Source: Epiperipatus broadwayi | Taxonomy: Eukaryota; Onychophora; Udeonychophora; Euonychophora; Peripatidae | DNA length: 64,000 nt | Reading direction: 5' to 3' | Assembly: GCA_028023455.1 (NCBI GenBank) | Contig: JAQFVV010006200.1 | Span: forward strand, 5,712,506 to 5,776,505 | Shown: one piece after another, positions 12,801 through 23,532 of the stretch | Layout: every line of letters begins with the position of its first letter | Position numbering within the stretch: position 1 is the stretch's first letter | Notes under the pieces: generated by a model | Databases searched by the model: none | Seen by the model: only the letters and a program-made list of their open reading frames with translations | What the model was told of the DNA's origin: nothing | Program-made: the position numbers and the translations under genes

Positions 12801-13254
12801 ATGTAAATAAGTATTTCTTTACCTACCAAAATCAAATAGAAATCAATAATGGGATTTTGCATTATTAATCCACCTTGGATTTTAAAACTTTATGGCTTAT
12901 TATCTTTTTTAAACTTACTGTAGTGACGATTTTATTCAAATAGAAGACCTAAATTACTAGAATTGAGAGATGAAAAATATTGGATGTTTTCAGTCATCAC
13001 TGTATATTAATGTATACTGTGATATAAAATTGCTACTCCTTTATTGAAGTCAGTAATCTCTTAGCCAATATACCCAGAAAAACCTGTTAGGCACCTTACT
13101 TTTCCTTTCTTCTCTATACTACTCTATCCCATTTCCACACTTGTTTCCCCCTTATTTTTTTCCCAAGTCAGCGTAAAGATGAAGAAACCACTTTCTATAC
13201 AATCAATTTATATTTATTCTCCCACAACTTCATGATTTTTACCCTTTCTGCTTG

Positions 13255-14870
13255 TAGGCATTTGCATTCAATTAGCAGATATCTAATATTTTCCATGTTT
13301 TCTTTACATAACTTGCAGACTAAATCACCCACATTTCTCCATTTATGTATATATTCCCTTTTTGCTAATTTTTTTTTTTTTGAGCCTTAAACAGTAAACT
13401 ACTTTCCCTGCTATTACCATAAATTAACTCATACCAATATTTTGTTTACTTTTATATATGTTTAGACCCATTTTACCCTCCATACTAGTTCTCCATCTCC
13501 CCAGCTCCCTATACTTTTTATTAATGCATTCTTCTATCCTATTCTTTACTATTATAGCACTTAACAATCTTCCTTACATAATCATTCCATCTTTTGTGCA
13601 AATATACTGTCATAAAGTCTTTATCCAAATCTGCATACCATACTACCTTTCTCAGCCATCTTGTTGCCTGGCCTTTATTTATAACCCAATTAAATACTAT
13701 TTTGGCTATTGTATTGCTATTCATAAATTGCAATTTACTAAACATTTTCATTTTGCTTTTTGTATTTTTCATATCATCCCATTTCTTCTTAAATTGCCTC
13801 CTTTGCCATCCACACATCTGCATCTAATACATACCCTCCTACTTCACTTTGTACTTTTTCTAGGTAATCTAACATCTCTTTAATAACACATTACCATAAG
13901 TTAACCCTGCTACTACCACTCCCATAAATCCTTGCTACATCATATTTATTATATGAAAATCCTGTTAATTTCTTTACCAGTACCTTTCTTTTTTTTTGCT
14001 TTATTTATCAATTTTTTTCTTCCATTTATTGATTACTTAAGACAATTCCCAAATAATTATAATTATTCACCACATTTAAATTCTTTATCTTCTCTTACCC
14101 CAGCATTTGTCATCATTACTTTTGACTTTTCTTCACTAAATTTGATCCCCATCTCTTTACCCTTCTTGTGCAAGTCTTCAGCACAGCTTCCATATCTTTC
14201 TTACTTTCTGTGCACAAGAAAATATCAGCAAATAAAAGACCTGATAATGTATACACTCCCTTGACATCTATTAATGGTATCTCTGCCCCTCTTTCTAGCC
14301 TTTCTATTGCTCTCTCCATTTCTTTCAAATATAACATAAACAAAATAGGTGACATAGGAAATCCTTGCCTTAGTCCCACTCCATTTTTAATTCTAACTGA
14401 TTACATATTTCCTAATTGATATATGTAGTAATTATTTTCATGCAATCTCTTAATAAGATTCACTAAAGCTCCATTCCTTTCGAAATTTATTAAATTTACC
14501 CATAATCTATTTCTATTTATTCTATCATATGCCTTCTCTATAACTATAAAGACCATATGTAACTGCCTACCTGTATTCCTATTCATTTCTGAAAGTTGTT
14601 TGACTACAAATAAACTATCTCCTATATGCCTATTCATTCTAAAACCTCTTTGCATTTCTCTCATTATATTATATTCTTCCATCCATTTTGCTACCCTTCT
14701 GGACACCTTATATTCAAAAACTTTATACAACACCAACATTACTGCTTCTGGTCTATAATTGTTTAACTTTTTATAGTGCTTATTCTTTCTTTTAAATAAT
14801 AGCCTCATTCTTGTATTATTCCAGCTATCTGGAAATTCTTTCTTCTGTGCTATCTTATTAAAATATGATA
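13255..14870 (-). pseudogene. LINE reverse transcriptase and C-terminal zinc knuckle (broken)
   Basis: Reverse transcriptase blocks can be read across frames. The segment at 14808-14401 holds the GFRMNR block and the IEKAYDRINRNRLW block (motif A region). The segment at 14379-14116 holds GLRQGFPMSPILFMLYL (motif B), followed by LLFADIFLC where FADD is expected; the second catalytic Asp is Ile, so the enzyme would be inactive. Then come a Trp/Lys-rich C-terminal region (13823-13539) and a knuckle CKLC...ENIRYLLIEC, where the usual His is Tyr. A plus-strand frame over 13458-13883 is only its antisense shadow. Confidence 0.75.
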
Positions 14871-15139
14871 ATAGATTTAATTTTGCCTTCTAAACTTCTT
14901 GTCTTTTCACTTTTCAACTTCTTCCCTGCCTCATTCAATTCATTTTCTGTAAAACTAATATTTCCTTTACTATGTGCTTTTATGGTTGTTAACACTCTAG
15001 CCTTCACATCTAAACATCTTATCTATGTCTATTACATACTTATTTAAGATTGTCTTTAATTCTTCTTTAGAACTGCACTCTTTTTCCTCATCATTTAGTA
15101 ATACTATTTTTTTCTCCCCACATTCCTTTTTTTAATATA

Positions 15140-16192
15140 CACCCGGGTCTCTTTTTATGCGGACTTATTTAACACGATTTTGAAGTTACGCGATTCGTGT
15201 TTCACCAGAAGTCGAACTCCAATACTGCACTATTACTTTAAATAATAAATTTTGCGCACTTCCGTTATATTGAAAGTAATAGTACATTATTGGAATTCGA
15301 CTTTCAACTTAGTAATTTCAATATTTTCAGTGCTTTATAATAGTAGGATTTTATGCAGTAATGAAATTAAAATCATGATTTCCACAGTTTATGTATACAC
15401 ACATTAAATTTTACAAGATTATAACGTAAATTTGTTCAAACATTGTGCGTGTTAATTTTGCATTTTAAATCACATTCTGTTTTTGCTTTTTAAAAAAGAA
15501 CGTTTAATCAATTATTAATCATTTAGTGTCCGCAAGTTTATTTTTAAAAGGTCAGTAATAGCAGTGGGCACAATTAAATTTGACAATTAAAAATTAAAAT
15601 CTGATTTTTAATTGTAATTAACAATTTAAAAATTACTTACAGCGACTTGAAATTTGATTTTTAAACGGACTTGAAAATTAAAGACAAAAATAAGAATTTA
15701 ATTTTTAGTTGTTAGTTTCATAAACAATTAATAAAATCATCGTCTCAAAGATTAATTACTAATTACGTTGTCACCAGAAAACCACTGTCACAACATGAGT
15801 GTGAAGTTGGCGCTAGTTGTTTGCAAACGAACGTGTTTCGGCAAATAGCTATAATAATTAAAACGTGTATAAAAAATGTACTGTACTGTAAATTATGCAT
15901 AAAAATATATTATTTTGAATAAAATTAAATATTAAAGTTAAAAAAAGTTTGTCTTGTATCAATTTTTTTCAAGTTTGAAATTTTTTATTAGTCATATTTT
16001 ATTTCCTTATTTTTTTTTTTTTTGCGCGAATTTTAAAGTAATTTTACGTTGGTGCTTTGCTTTTACATGAATTTTGAAAACTCACAGACCACATCCCCCC
16101 ATTTTCAATGTAAGTTACGTCTATTTTTGCGCGATTTCGTTTGCGCATGTTTTCTGAGGAACCTATCTATCGCGTAAAACGAGACCCAGGTG
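15140..16192 (+). mobile_element. Non-autonomous pogo/Tigger-like DNA transposon (copy 2), inserted in a LINE
   Basis: It starts CACCCGGGTCTCTTTTTATG and ends in the inverse complement of CACCTGGGTCTCGTTTTACG, with TA on both sides (15138-15139, 16193-16194). It splits the LINE between endonuclease and reverse transcriptase, so it is younger than that LINE. It aligns with copy 1 (1906-2786) in opposite orientation, both at the ends and in internal blocks such as AATATGACTAATAAAAAATT read from the right end. 1053 bp, no transposase frame. Confidence 0.78.
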
Positions 16193-16499
16193 TATTTACA
16201 ATTTTTTTTACTCCCATCTCTTCCACTTTTATTAATATCTTCCAATAATTTATTATTTAATTTTATTCTCTCTATATAATTATCTATTTTTTCCAACTTT
16301 TTAAAATTTTTTTTTCCCCATTTAATATTAACATTTTTTTCACTTTCTTTGTTTTTAATAGCACATTTATATTCTCTTCATGCTTTTTTCATCTGTTTTA
16401 CACTTTTACTAATTCTCACTTTTCTGTTTTATTCTTCTGAATATTCTCACCTAAAACCCTATTTTCCATTTTTTCTACTTCACTACACTAGTCTTTATA

Positions 16500-17250
16500 T
16501 TCATCCCCAACAAACTCTTCCATAATTTCTTCTACTTTTATATTCTTCTAACTTATTCTTATCATTCACTCTCCATCCACATCTTTTACTATCATTTTTA
16601 CTTTTATTATTTTCCATCACATTACTAACCATTTTTATTATAAAAAAATTATGGTCTATTACATACTCGCATACTCTCTCTTCATTATCAAATACTTTAA
16701 TTTTTCCTATTTTATTCATTCCCTTTTTATCTACTAATACATAATCTACTGTGTGAAATATATTATTTCTAGACCATGTGTATTACCCCGCATAAACATT
16801 TGATAAATTTTTAGTGCTCAAATTTACTCTCTGACAAAAATTTTTCAAAAGCTATCCATTCTTATTATCCAAGTCATCAATTTGTCCAATATGCTCCTTC
16901 ATATCTCCTATAACCATTATTATCTTCCCCTTTCTTTTGAAACTCTGTATATCTTTAAATAAGCATTCATATATGCTATTGTTTCACTCCATTATAGTTT
17001 GATCACCTCCAGGGCTATATACACTATAGCCACCATCTCCAATCATAAATGTTCTTGACACAAAAATATTTTTTTGACATAACTCCTATTCCATCACCTC
17101 TTTTTTCTTTTCTATTTATATTCTTCCATACTAAATTTTTCAATAAAGGGTTTTCTTCTTTTCTTAGATGTGTTTCCACTACTGCTAATACCTTAAGCCC
17201 TTCTTTTTTAACTGCTTTGTTTAATTCCACTACTTTCCTGGCCTCCTATC
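16500..17250 (-). pseudogene. LINE APE-type endonuclease (broken)
   Basis: Minus-strand blocks in the order of APE endonucleases: AVVETHLRKEENPL (catalytic Glu) followed by a GDGIGVM block at 17230-17024, then MVIGDMKEHIGQIDDLD (about 16930-16880), then YTWSRNNIFHTVDYVLVD (about 16790-16735), then VIDHNFFI (about 16655) where SDH is usual. The Asn of the usual GDMN/GDFN block is Lys and the Ser of SDH is Ile. A stop precedes YTW. The enzyme would nick target DNA for LINE insertion; this copy cannot. Confidence 0.75.
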
Positions 17251-17464
17251 ACTTTGATTATTTAAATATCCAATTTTAACAATTACTTTCCTTTTAGTAC
17301 TCTATTATAAATTTTTTTTGATTCTTTCTTCTCTATTATATTTGAAATTAGTTTGTTTATCACTAGTTTTACAGACCCATCCCCTCTCCAAATCTATATC
17401 TGAATCAGCTACCCTTTGTTTACTTCATCCTTAACATTCTTTTTGATAATACTGTAATTTAAAA

Positions 17465-18205
17465 CACTACCCCCCCCTTTATAAGTTTCCCAAACTATAA
17501 CATTTTTTATAAATCAAACCCCCTAATAAACAATGAGGATTACCAATTTCTCAACAAGCTTTGTGATAAATGCTTAGCTAAAGAAAGCATTTAAAATATC
17601 TCTGTCAGGACCCCCCCCCAAACCTCTGACCATGGTTTCATGCTCTGGCACTCCTCAGAGATGTGCTAGGGTAGGTTCAGACACTAGATCTAAAAACACC
17701 AACCGAAAAGCCAGCATTTAACTAAAAGTTATCTGTTGAGTTAAATGCTAGCTTTGGGTTGGTGGTTTTAGATCTAGTGTCTGAACCTATCCTAGCACCT
17801 CTCTGAGGAATTTCAGAGCACGAAACCATGGTTAGAGGTTGGGGGGGGGTCCTGACAGAGATATTTTAAATGCTTTCTTTAGCTAAGCATTTATCACAAA
17901 GCTTGTTGAGGAATTGGCAATCCTCATTGTTTATAACTTACAAGCTTAAGAGAATAGGGTCATGTGATCTATGACTTATTTTAAACCCCCTAATGCTTCA
18001 CTTTCTTGTTTGGCTAATCCATCTTTACTGTATAACTTCTTCTTACTAATAAAAAATCCCACACCTCCACAAACATAACATTATTTCTGGCACATAATTT
18101 TTTCAATCTTTCATTTATAGAACATGCCTTATCTAATATATACCTCTTGTCAAATCTATGTGTATAAGATATATGTTAAGTTCTTTGTCCAAAGTGTAGA
18201 TTGAA
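17465..18205 (-). pseudogene. LINE ORF1 C-terminal esterase (SGNH/GDSL-like) remnant, split by a hairpin insertion
   Basis: On the minus strand 18175-18041 reads as INERLKKLCARNNVMFVEVW with typical spacing of the C-terminal half of LINE ORF1 esterases. It is followed after a frameshift by KLYSKDGLAKQESEALGGL, the place of the DGLHLNxxG block that carries the catalytic Asp and His; here His is Ala. Reading resumes after the inserted hairpin (17528-17982) with LGGLIYKKC. The assignment rests on the pattern LC..N....V.VW ... YSKDGL and the position just upstream of an APE/RT ORF. I am fairly but not fully sure. Confidence 0.55.
17528..17982. mobile_element. Hairpin insertion with one-sided tail and 12-bp target duplication (family E)
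   Basis: Arms 17528-17720 and about 17740-17933 are inverted copies; even a run of nine C (17612-17620) is mirrored by nine G (17841-17849). A tail of about 49 bases (17934-17982) follows only on the right and contains GGTCATGTGATCTATGACTT, which recurs at 33140-33160 after another hairpin. AAACCCCCTAAT stands at 17516-17527 and 17983-17994. Because the LINE ORF1 frame continues across the site, the 12-bp repeat is confirmed as a target duplication. Confidence 0.8.
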
Positions 18206-18451
18206 TTATTTAGACAATAGAATACTACACCTAACAATAACAATTGACTATCATGAATTGAAGTTTGTCTTCATTTTTTATATCTTTAGTGCAGTAACAC
18301 TATTAATGAAGTTTGCAAAACCAAAGGGTTTGGATATCTGAGAGACAATGGGGAAAAAATATAAAACAAATATTAAGTACCCAAATTCTTTATTCATTTT
18401 GTTGCTGACCCTCATTAATGGCTTTTATTCTGGAAATTCTTTTCTGTAGTA

Positions 18452-18800
18452 GCAAAATTATCTCTCACAATAATACCACCAAGTGCAAGTTGTAGTAATC
18501 AATAGATGCTAGACAATAGTGTCATAATCCATGTCAACTGCTTTTTTGTCCAATATCCCCAGATTAGATTCTAGCTTATGGCTTTCATAAGTGAGGAACC
18601 TTGGATCTGGGAGCAGTGCACCTAGATCTTTGAATTGAATACACCATTTTTCCAGGATAATGCTGCCTAGGGAACACTTTAATAATCAATGGATGCTAAT
18701 TGGGAGTGTCTTATAATCCTTATTCAATGTGCTATGATTTTCATCAGTGTGAAGTCTTGGATCTGGGAGCAGTGCACCTGGATTGTAGGATCTAATGAAC
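18452..18800 (+). repeat. Two direct copies of medium repeat family C
   Basis: About 18452-18640 and 18655-18790 each carry an AATCAATAGATGCTA- or AATCAATGGATGCTA-like block, a TCATCAGTG or TCATAAGTG block, and GGATCTGGGAGCAGTGCACC. The same blocks occur inverted at 43778-44145. Confidence 0.6.
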
Positions 18801-18819
18801 TGTCATGTGTTAATGGTTA

Positions 18820-20159
18820 GGTTCTTTTCTGTCATATAATTAAATTTTCTATTATATGAACAAAAAATCTTTTAAAAAATATGAGTTCCCATCTATTGAA
18901 TAATAGTATATTAAAATTTTTACAAATCACATAAATATGTTTGTGTAATTGTGAAGACCATTACATGTAAACTGAGGAATCAAAGATACCTCATTTTTGC
19001 CACAAAGTGCAGTAGCAGTACCACCACAAACTATCTCAGCTTTAATGTCAAGAAAATGAAATAATTATTTCTCATAATTAGTTTTATGAAAATATTTTAA
19101 AAATGAATTAAACACATGAAATTTTTTTAAAAAGTTTACAATATGGCTTTATTTTAAAAAATGCACCCCCCCCTTTTTTTTAAATGTAATATATCAAAAA
19201 AATAAAATTTTAATGTATACATACAAAATATTTCATTTTTATGGTTATATATCAAATTAATGAAAATCTAAATAATTATAGAATTGTATAAAAATATTTA
19301 TTTCTTAGCAATAAAATGGAAGTTTTAGTGCTTTTTAATTTTTTAATTGCTCTTTCCATATACGGATAAAAATGAAAACTAAAACATAGAACCACTAGTT
19401 TTGAAATGAAAAATTGGGATAAAATTTTTTTAGCTTTTGGTTAATCCAATGCTGGAATATATTATATGGAGATTTTTGCTTAGAAAAAAAGTACCATATG
19501 AAATCATGTTAATGATTTTGACAAGATTAATATAAGAAGTTATGATTGATATTTTAAGGTGTTTGGTGAATGCTTAATTTTCCAGTACATCTGATAAAGG
19601 GTTTTTTTTTTTTAATGTAATATATATGCTTGAGAGATTGGTCTGTTTTTTAAAATTAAATAGCATGACTTAAATATCAATATTTAAAATATGAACCGTA
19701 AAAAAGTGCTGAGATTTATCGCATTATTGATTATATATATACTGTATATATTCACAAACTTACTATTTTTGTGATTTTAGATACTTGTACATATAATTTT
19801 TACAGACTGATTACAGTCGTGTGACTTTTATATAACTACTTATTTTTTAGAAATATTTTTTTAAAAGAGAATATAAATAAATATTCGTTATAAACCTCAT
19901 TTAACTTGAAAAAGTATTTATTTACTTAGAAATGGAAAAACGTTGTCAGTCTTGTAATACAAAACTGTGTTTGGTGCTTATTCAGAAACTTCCTTGAAGC
20001 TTGGCTGCAGAACCTGCTTGATCAAATCACTTTATAAGGATGAATAAAACTTAAGATAAAAGAAATATCGTAAAATAATATTATATAGCTATTTATGTGT
20101 GTGTGTTTTTAAATATGATTTAAAAATGTGAGTCTGTCTAAATAATTAAAATTAAAAGA
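18820..20159. other. AT-rich DNA, nothing recognised
   Basis: Contains a run of eight C (19166-19173) and short A/T runs. No supported gene or repeat. Confidence 0.45.
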
Positions 20160-20231
20160 AAGAATATTACATCATCATCATTATCAACCATTATCAATCC
20201 ACTGCAGGATGAAGGTCTCTCCAAGTTTAAT

Positions 20232-21606
20232 TCATCTTCTCCGATCTTTAGCTTCTCTTCTCCACATCACCCCTGCACACTTTCTTATTTCATCCATCCA
20301 TCTCACATGTGGTCTCTTTCTGGGTCTTTTACAATCTCTTGGAATCCAGTTTAAAATTTCAATTGTCCATCTATTATCATCTCTTCTAACAATATGACCA
20401 GCCCAACTCCACTTCAATCTTTTAATTTTTTCAATGAGGTCAGTAACACCTGTTTGTTCTCTTACCCATACATTGCGTTTACGATCTCTTCTTGTTACTC
20501 CCAACATACATCTCTCCATACTTCTTTGAGTGGTCTGAAGTCTCTGAATTGCTCTTCTATTAAGTGTCCAAGTCTCAGATCCATAAGTAAGAACTGGTAA
20601 AACACATTTGTTAAAAACCTTCCTTTTCAAACACATAGGCATATTTCCTTTTAGTATCAAGTTATTTCTACCAAAAGCACTCCAACCAAGTTTAATTCTA
20701 TGATTAATTTCCTCCATTATGTTTCCATCTGTATTAATAATCTGACCAAGGTATTTGTAACTGTTAACTTCTTCTAATTCATCATAATCAATCTTTATTT
20801 TCATATTTTGAGCAAATCGATTAAACATTACTTTAGTCTTTTTAACATTTATCTTTAGTCCTACTTTCCTACTTTCACCTGATAATTCCTGCAACATTTC
20901 CTGCAGATCTGAAGCATTATTTGCAAAAACAACTACATCATCTGCGAAATCTAAATGACTTAAATAATCACCATTTACTTTCACTCCTTTAGTTTCCCAT
21001 TTTAATCCACAAAATACTTCATGCAGCACTGCTGTAAAAAGTTTTGGAGATATGGAGTCACCTTGTCTTACACCTTTCTCAATGTTGACTTTCCCAGTGT
21101 CATTATGTAATCTAATTGTTGCTGTTGCATTTTTATAAATATTCTTTAAAATATGACAATATCCTGGATCTATACCTTGATGATCTAATGCTTTAATCAC
21201 TGAAGAAATGTTTATAGAATCAAATGCCTTTTTATAATCTACAAATCCTAAGCATAATGGCAACTCATATTCATTTGTCCTTTCTATAACTTCTCTCAAT
21301 ACCTGGATATGATCTATTGTACTAAAACCACTTTTAAATCCAGCTTGTTCTCTTGGTTGGTGAAAATCCAATGTTTTCTGTAGACGCTTTGTAATTATCT
21401 TGGTAAAATTTTTGTTTAAAACTGATAAAAGGTTGATAGGTCTGTAATTTCTAATATCTTCTTTATCACCTTTTATAATATTAATATTATTACTGCATTC
21501 TTCCAATCATCAGGTACATCTTTATCATTTAGACATTTGGTATATAACTTTGCTAAAAAAATTTCTATTTCTTCACCTGCTTCTTTTAATATATCAATTC
21601 TTTTTT
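20232..21606 (-). pseudogene. RTE-like LINE reverse transcriptase (one frameshift)
   Basis: An open stretch of 424 codons (21506-20232) begins in the RT finger region (GDKEDIRNYRPINLLSVL) and shows motif A LGFVDYKKAFDSI, motif B GVRQGDSISPKLF and an intact catalytic HLDFADDVVVFA. After the thumb comes the C-terminal block common to this LINE type (VLTYGSETWTLNRR, ERCMLGVTRRDRKRN, WAGHIVRRDD). The upstream piece (about 21606-21480, ILKEAGEE...VPDDWKNAVIILI) is joined by a one-base frameshift near 21485. The palm residues look intact. Same family at 8534-8690, 46541-46805 and 53127-53612. Confidence 0.85.
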
Positions 21607-22411
21607 TGAGAAAAATGTTAAAAGGAAATGGACATGGAAGCATCCAAATGAAGGTACAGCAGAATTGGATTATATTTTGACTAACAGAAAATACATATTT
21701 CAAGATTGTAATGTTCTTAATAAATTTAACACAGGAAGTGATCATCAATTAGTAAGGTGTAAGATACGTGTTAATGTAAAACTAGAGAGACAAAAATTAT
21801 TAAGAAAAACAATATTTACAGTTGATATTCCTAATCTTCAGAAACATTCTAATGAATTTAAATTAGAACTTACAAATCGGTTTCAAGTATTAGTAGATTT
21901 TGAACATGATTCAGATTTGAATGAAATTAATATGAAAATAACTGATACACTTTTGAAAACTGCAACAAAGATAGCTGGTAGAAAGAAACAGCAATTGACC
22001 AATAAAATTTCTACTGAGACTAGAGAATTTATGAAGAAAAGAAGGAATATGAAGATATACAAAAATGATGCATTAAAAAGAATTGAATATCTCGAATTTT
22101 GTAAAATGGGGCAGAAAAGAGTTGAAAATGATATAAGAAAGTATAACTGTGAACTAGCAAGGAAAGCTGTAGAAGAAAATAAAAGTCTTAAGAATGTAAA
22201 ACAACATATTGGTATTGGTAGGAAATTTATATCTGCAATAAGAAAAAAAGATGGAATTATTACTAAAAGGAGAGATGGCATCATGAAATTGGTAGAAGAT
22301 TTTTATCAAGAATTATATAGTAATAAAGAACAAGTACCTCCTATATCTATTACATCTTCCAAATTGCCCAGAATTTTAAATGAAGAAGTGAGACATGCAA
22401 TTAAATGTATG
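21600..22411 (+). pseudogene. RTE-like LINE endonuclease C-terminus and linker (inverted 5' segment)
   Basis: The frame opens with EKNVKRKWTWKHPNEG, then LDYILTNRK and FNTGSDHQLVRCKI. These are the last APE endonuclease motifs (TW, DYI, SDH), all intact. A Lys-rich linker follows, ending in LNEEVRHAIKCM just before the target duplication. The endonuclease N-terminal half is absent because the copy is 5' truncated. Continuing translation past 22411 runs into flanking DNA, so the apparent 275-codon frame is not a gene product. Its orientation relative to the RT part is explained by twin priming. Confidence 0.8.
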
Positions 22412-22424
22412 AAGAATATTACAT

Positions 22425-22710
22425 ATACTACTATAAAACATTTATGGTCTCTCCCTTTTTCGTTGTTCCTTATCTCTTTTCTTTCCCATTAACCCCCGCC
22501 CCCTGTTTATACATTTTTTAATTTTCCATCTTAATTGCAAACTCATTTGAGATAGTGTTAAATTAATTGAATTATTATTATTTTTTTTTTGTTATCATCT
22601 TATTAAGTAACTTTAGAATCATAATCAAAATCAGGACATATTTAATTTATTTTACTGACTTCTGATATAATATAATGGAAAATGACTTCTCTCAAGAACC
22701 GGAATCTCAG
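22425..22710. other. Pyrimidine-rich and AT-rich DNA, nothing recognised
   Basis: C/T-rich at 22450-22510, otherwise AT-rich. No gene or repeat recognised. Confidence 0.4.
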
Positions 22711-22714
22711 ACCA

Positions 22715-22860
22715 TTTTTTTTCTTCCATATGTCATAACATCGGCCGGGAAGCAAACCCGCAACAACTATCTGCAAGTGTGCAAGGCAGCTGCGCTGACC
22801 TCTCGGCTAACAACTTGTCAGAATGCACAAATTTTATCGCCACGTGATATATACAAAATC
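22715..22860 (-). mobile_element. tRNA-derived SINE (family L)
   Basis: Read on the minus strand: TTAGCCGAGAGGTCAGCGC (box A region), GCAGCTGCCTTGC, then GCGGGTTTGCTTCCCGGCCG (box B region), ATGACATATGG and an A-rich end. The same series occurs at 25213-25327 (+), 26522-26640 (-) and 30737-30850 (-). Confidence 0.75.
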
Positions 22861-23108
22861 TTTTTTTTTTTTTTTTTGTAAATATTCGTAGTTTTTATTT
22901 AAATGCAAATATGTTTAATAAATTTTAAAATAAATAATGCAATGAAATAATATAAAAGTTTAAATATTTTTATTTAGTTTTACACATCTTTCAGTGATTT
23001 TTATTTTTAAATTTTGTGCATTTTTATTTAAATGTTTATTAAGTATTTAAAATAAATAAATATAAGATTTTATTTTTATATTTTGCATTAAAAATATTTA
23101 TGAAATTA

Positions 23109-23515
23109 TAGGAGATTTGAACCCAGACTTTCAAGCTCCCTTCAGCTATCAAATCTATCTCATACAACCGATGCACATGACCACACACTTGTAAAAAATA
23201 TAAACGATCCCCAATATACATATTTCATGCTGAACAAGCACACATCAGTTGGTCTAGATCATCATCTCCCTCACACATATATATTCAGTGCTCTGTTTAT
23301 ATTAAAATACCTATTCTTCAAACTTTAATTATCTGGATCAACTGATGAGTGCTGGTTCAGCATGAAATACATATATTTGGAGATCATTTATCGTTTTCAC
23401 ATGTGTGTGATTATGTGTATCGGTTGTTTAAGGTAGATTGGATACCTGAAGGTAACTTGTCAAATCCCCTATAATTACATCATAAATTCCAGGGATATAA
23501 AATATACCTACATTT
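23109..23515. mobile_element. Hairpin insertion with B-box-like ends, one-sided tail and 17-bp target duplication (family B)
   Basis: The arms (23112-23265 and about 23335-23471) pair: the left starts with GGAGATTTGAACCCAGACTT, a B-box-like motif in reverse, and the right ends with its partner. A 44-base tail (23472-23515) follows on the right only. AAATATTTATGAAATTA occurs at 23092-23108 and 23516-23532, a perfect 17-bp direct repeat. No coding capacity; a 60-codon minus frame (23039-23221) is accidental. Confidence 0.8.
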
Positions 23516-23532
23516 AAATATTTATGAAATTA

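Larger units (their letters stand above)
13070..18205 (-). mobile_element. Decayed two-ORF LINE with esterase-type ORF1, interrupted by two later insertions
   Basis: Read on the minus strand the order is: ORF1 esterase remnant (18205-17985, continuing 17515-17465), APE endonuclease (about 17250-16500), reverse transcriptase (about 14870-14100), C-terminal region (13823-13539), CCHC-like zinc knuckle (about 13340-13255) and 3' UTR. Frameshifts and stops are frequent, so it is dead. It is cut by a pogo-like element (15140-16192) and a hairpin insertion (17528-17982). An esterase-bearing ORF1 plus an APE/RT ORF2 with a C-terminal zinc knuckle recalls CR1-like LINEs, but the clade is a guess without a tree. 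Both ends are approximate. Confidence 0.7.
20173..22411 (-). mobile_element. RTE-like LINE with inverted 5' part (twin-priming product) and 13-bp target duplication
   Basis: AAGAATATTACAT flanks the unit at 20160-20172 and 22412-22424. Read on the minus strand the 3' part runs from about 21600 to 20173: reverse transcriptase, C-terminal domain, short 3' UTR and an (ATG)n-type end, which is characteristic of RTE elements. The 5' part, endonuclease end plus linker, lies at about 21600-22411 in the opposite orientation. Its outer edge (EVRHAIKCM) and the first residues of the 3' part (IDILKEAGEE) are neighbours in an intact element, with only about eight to ten residues missing. This is the exact arrangement produced by twin priming. 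Few disabling changes suggest a fairly recent insertion. Confidence 0.82.

Noticed and set aside
13458-14419. Several plus-strand frames of 77-141 codons
   Set aside because: They lie antisense to LINE reverse transcriptase blocks on the minus strand, and their hydrophobic composition follows from that.
21883-22284. Hydrophobic minus-strand frame of 133 codons
   Set aside because: Antisense to the LINE endonuclease linker, which explains its Leu/Phe/Ser richness.
21665-22492. A separate 275-codon host gene
   Set aside because: The sequence is the inverted 5' segment of the LINE; its last part reads into flanking DNA beyond the target duplication.
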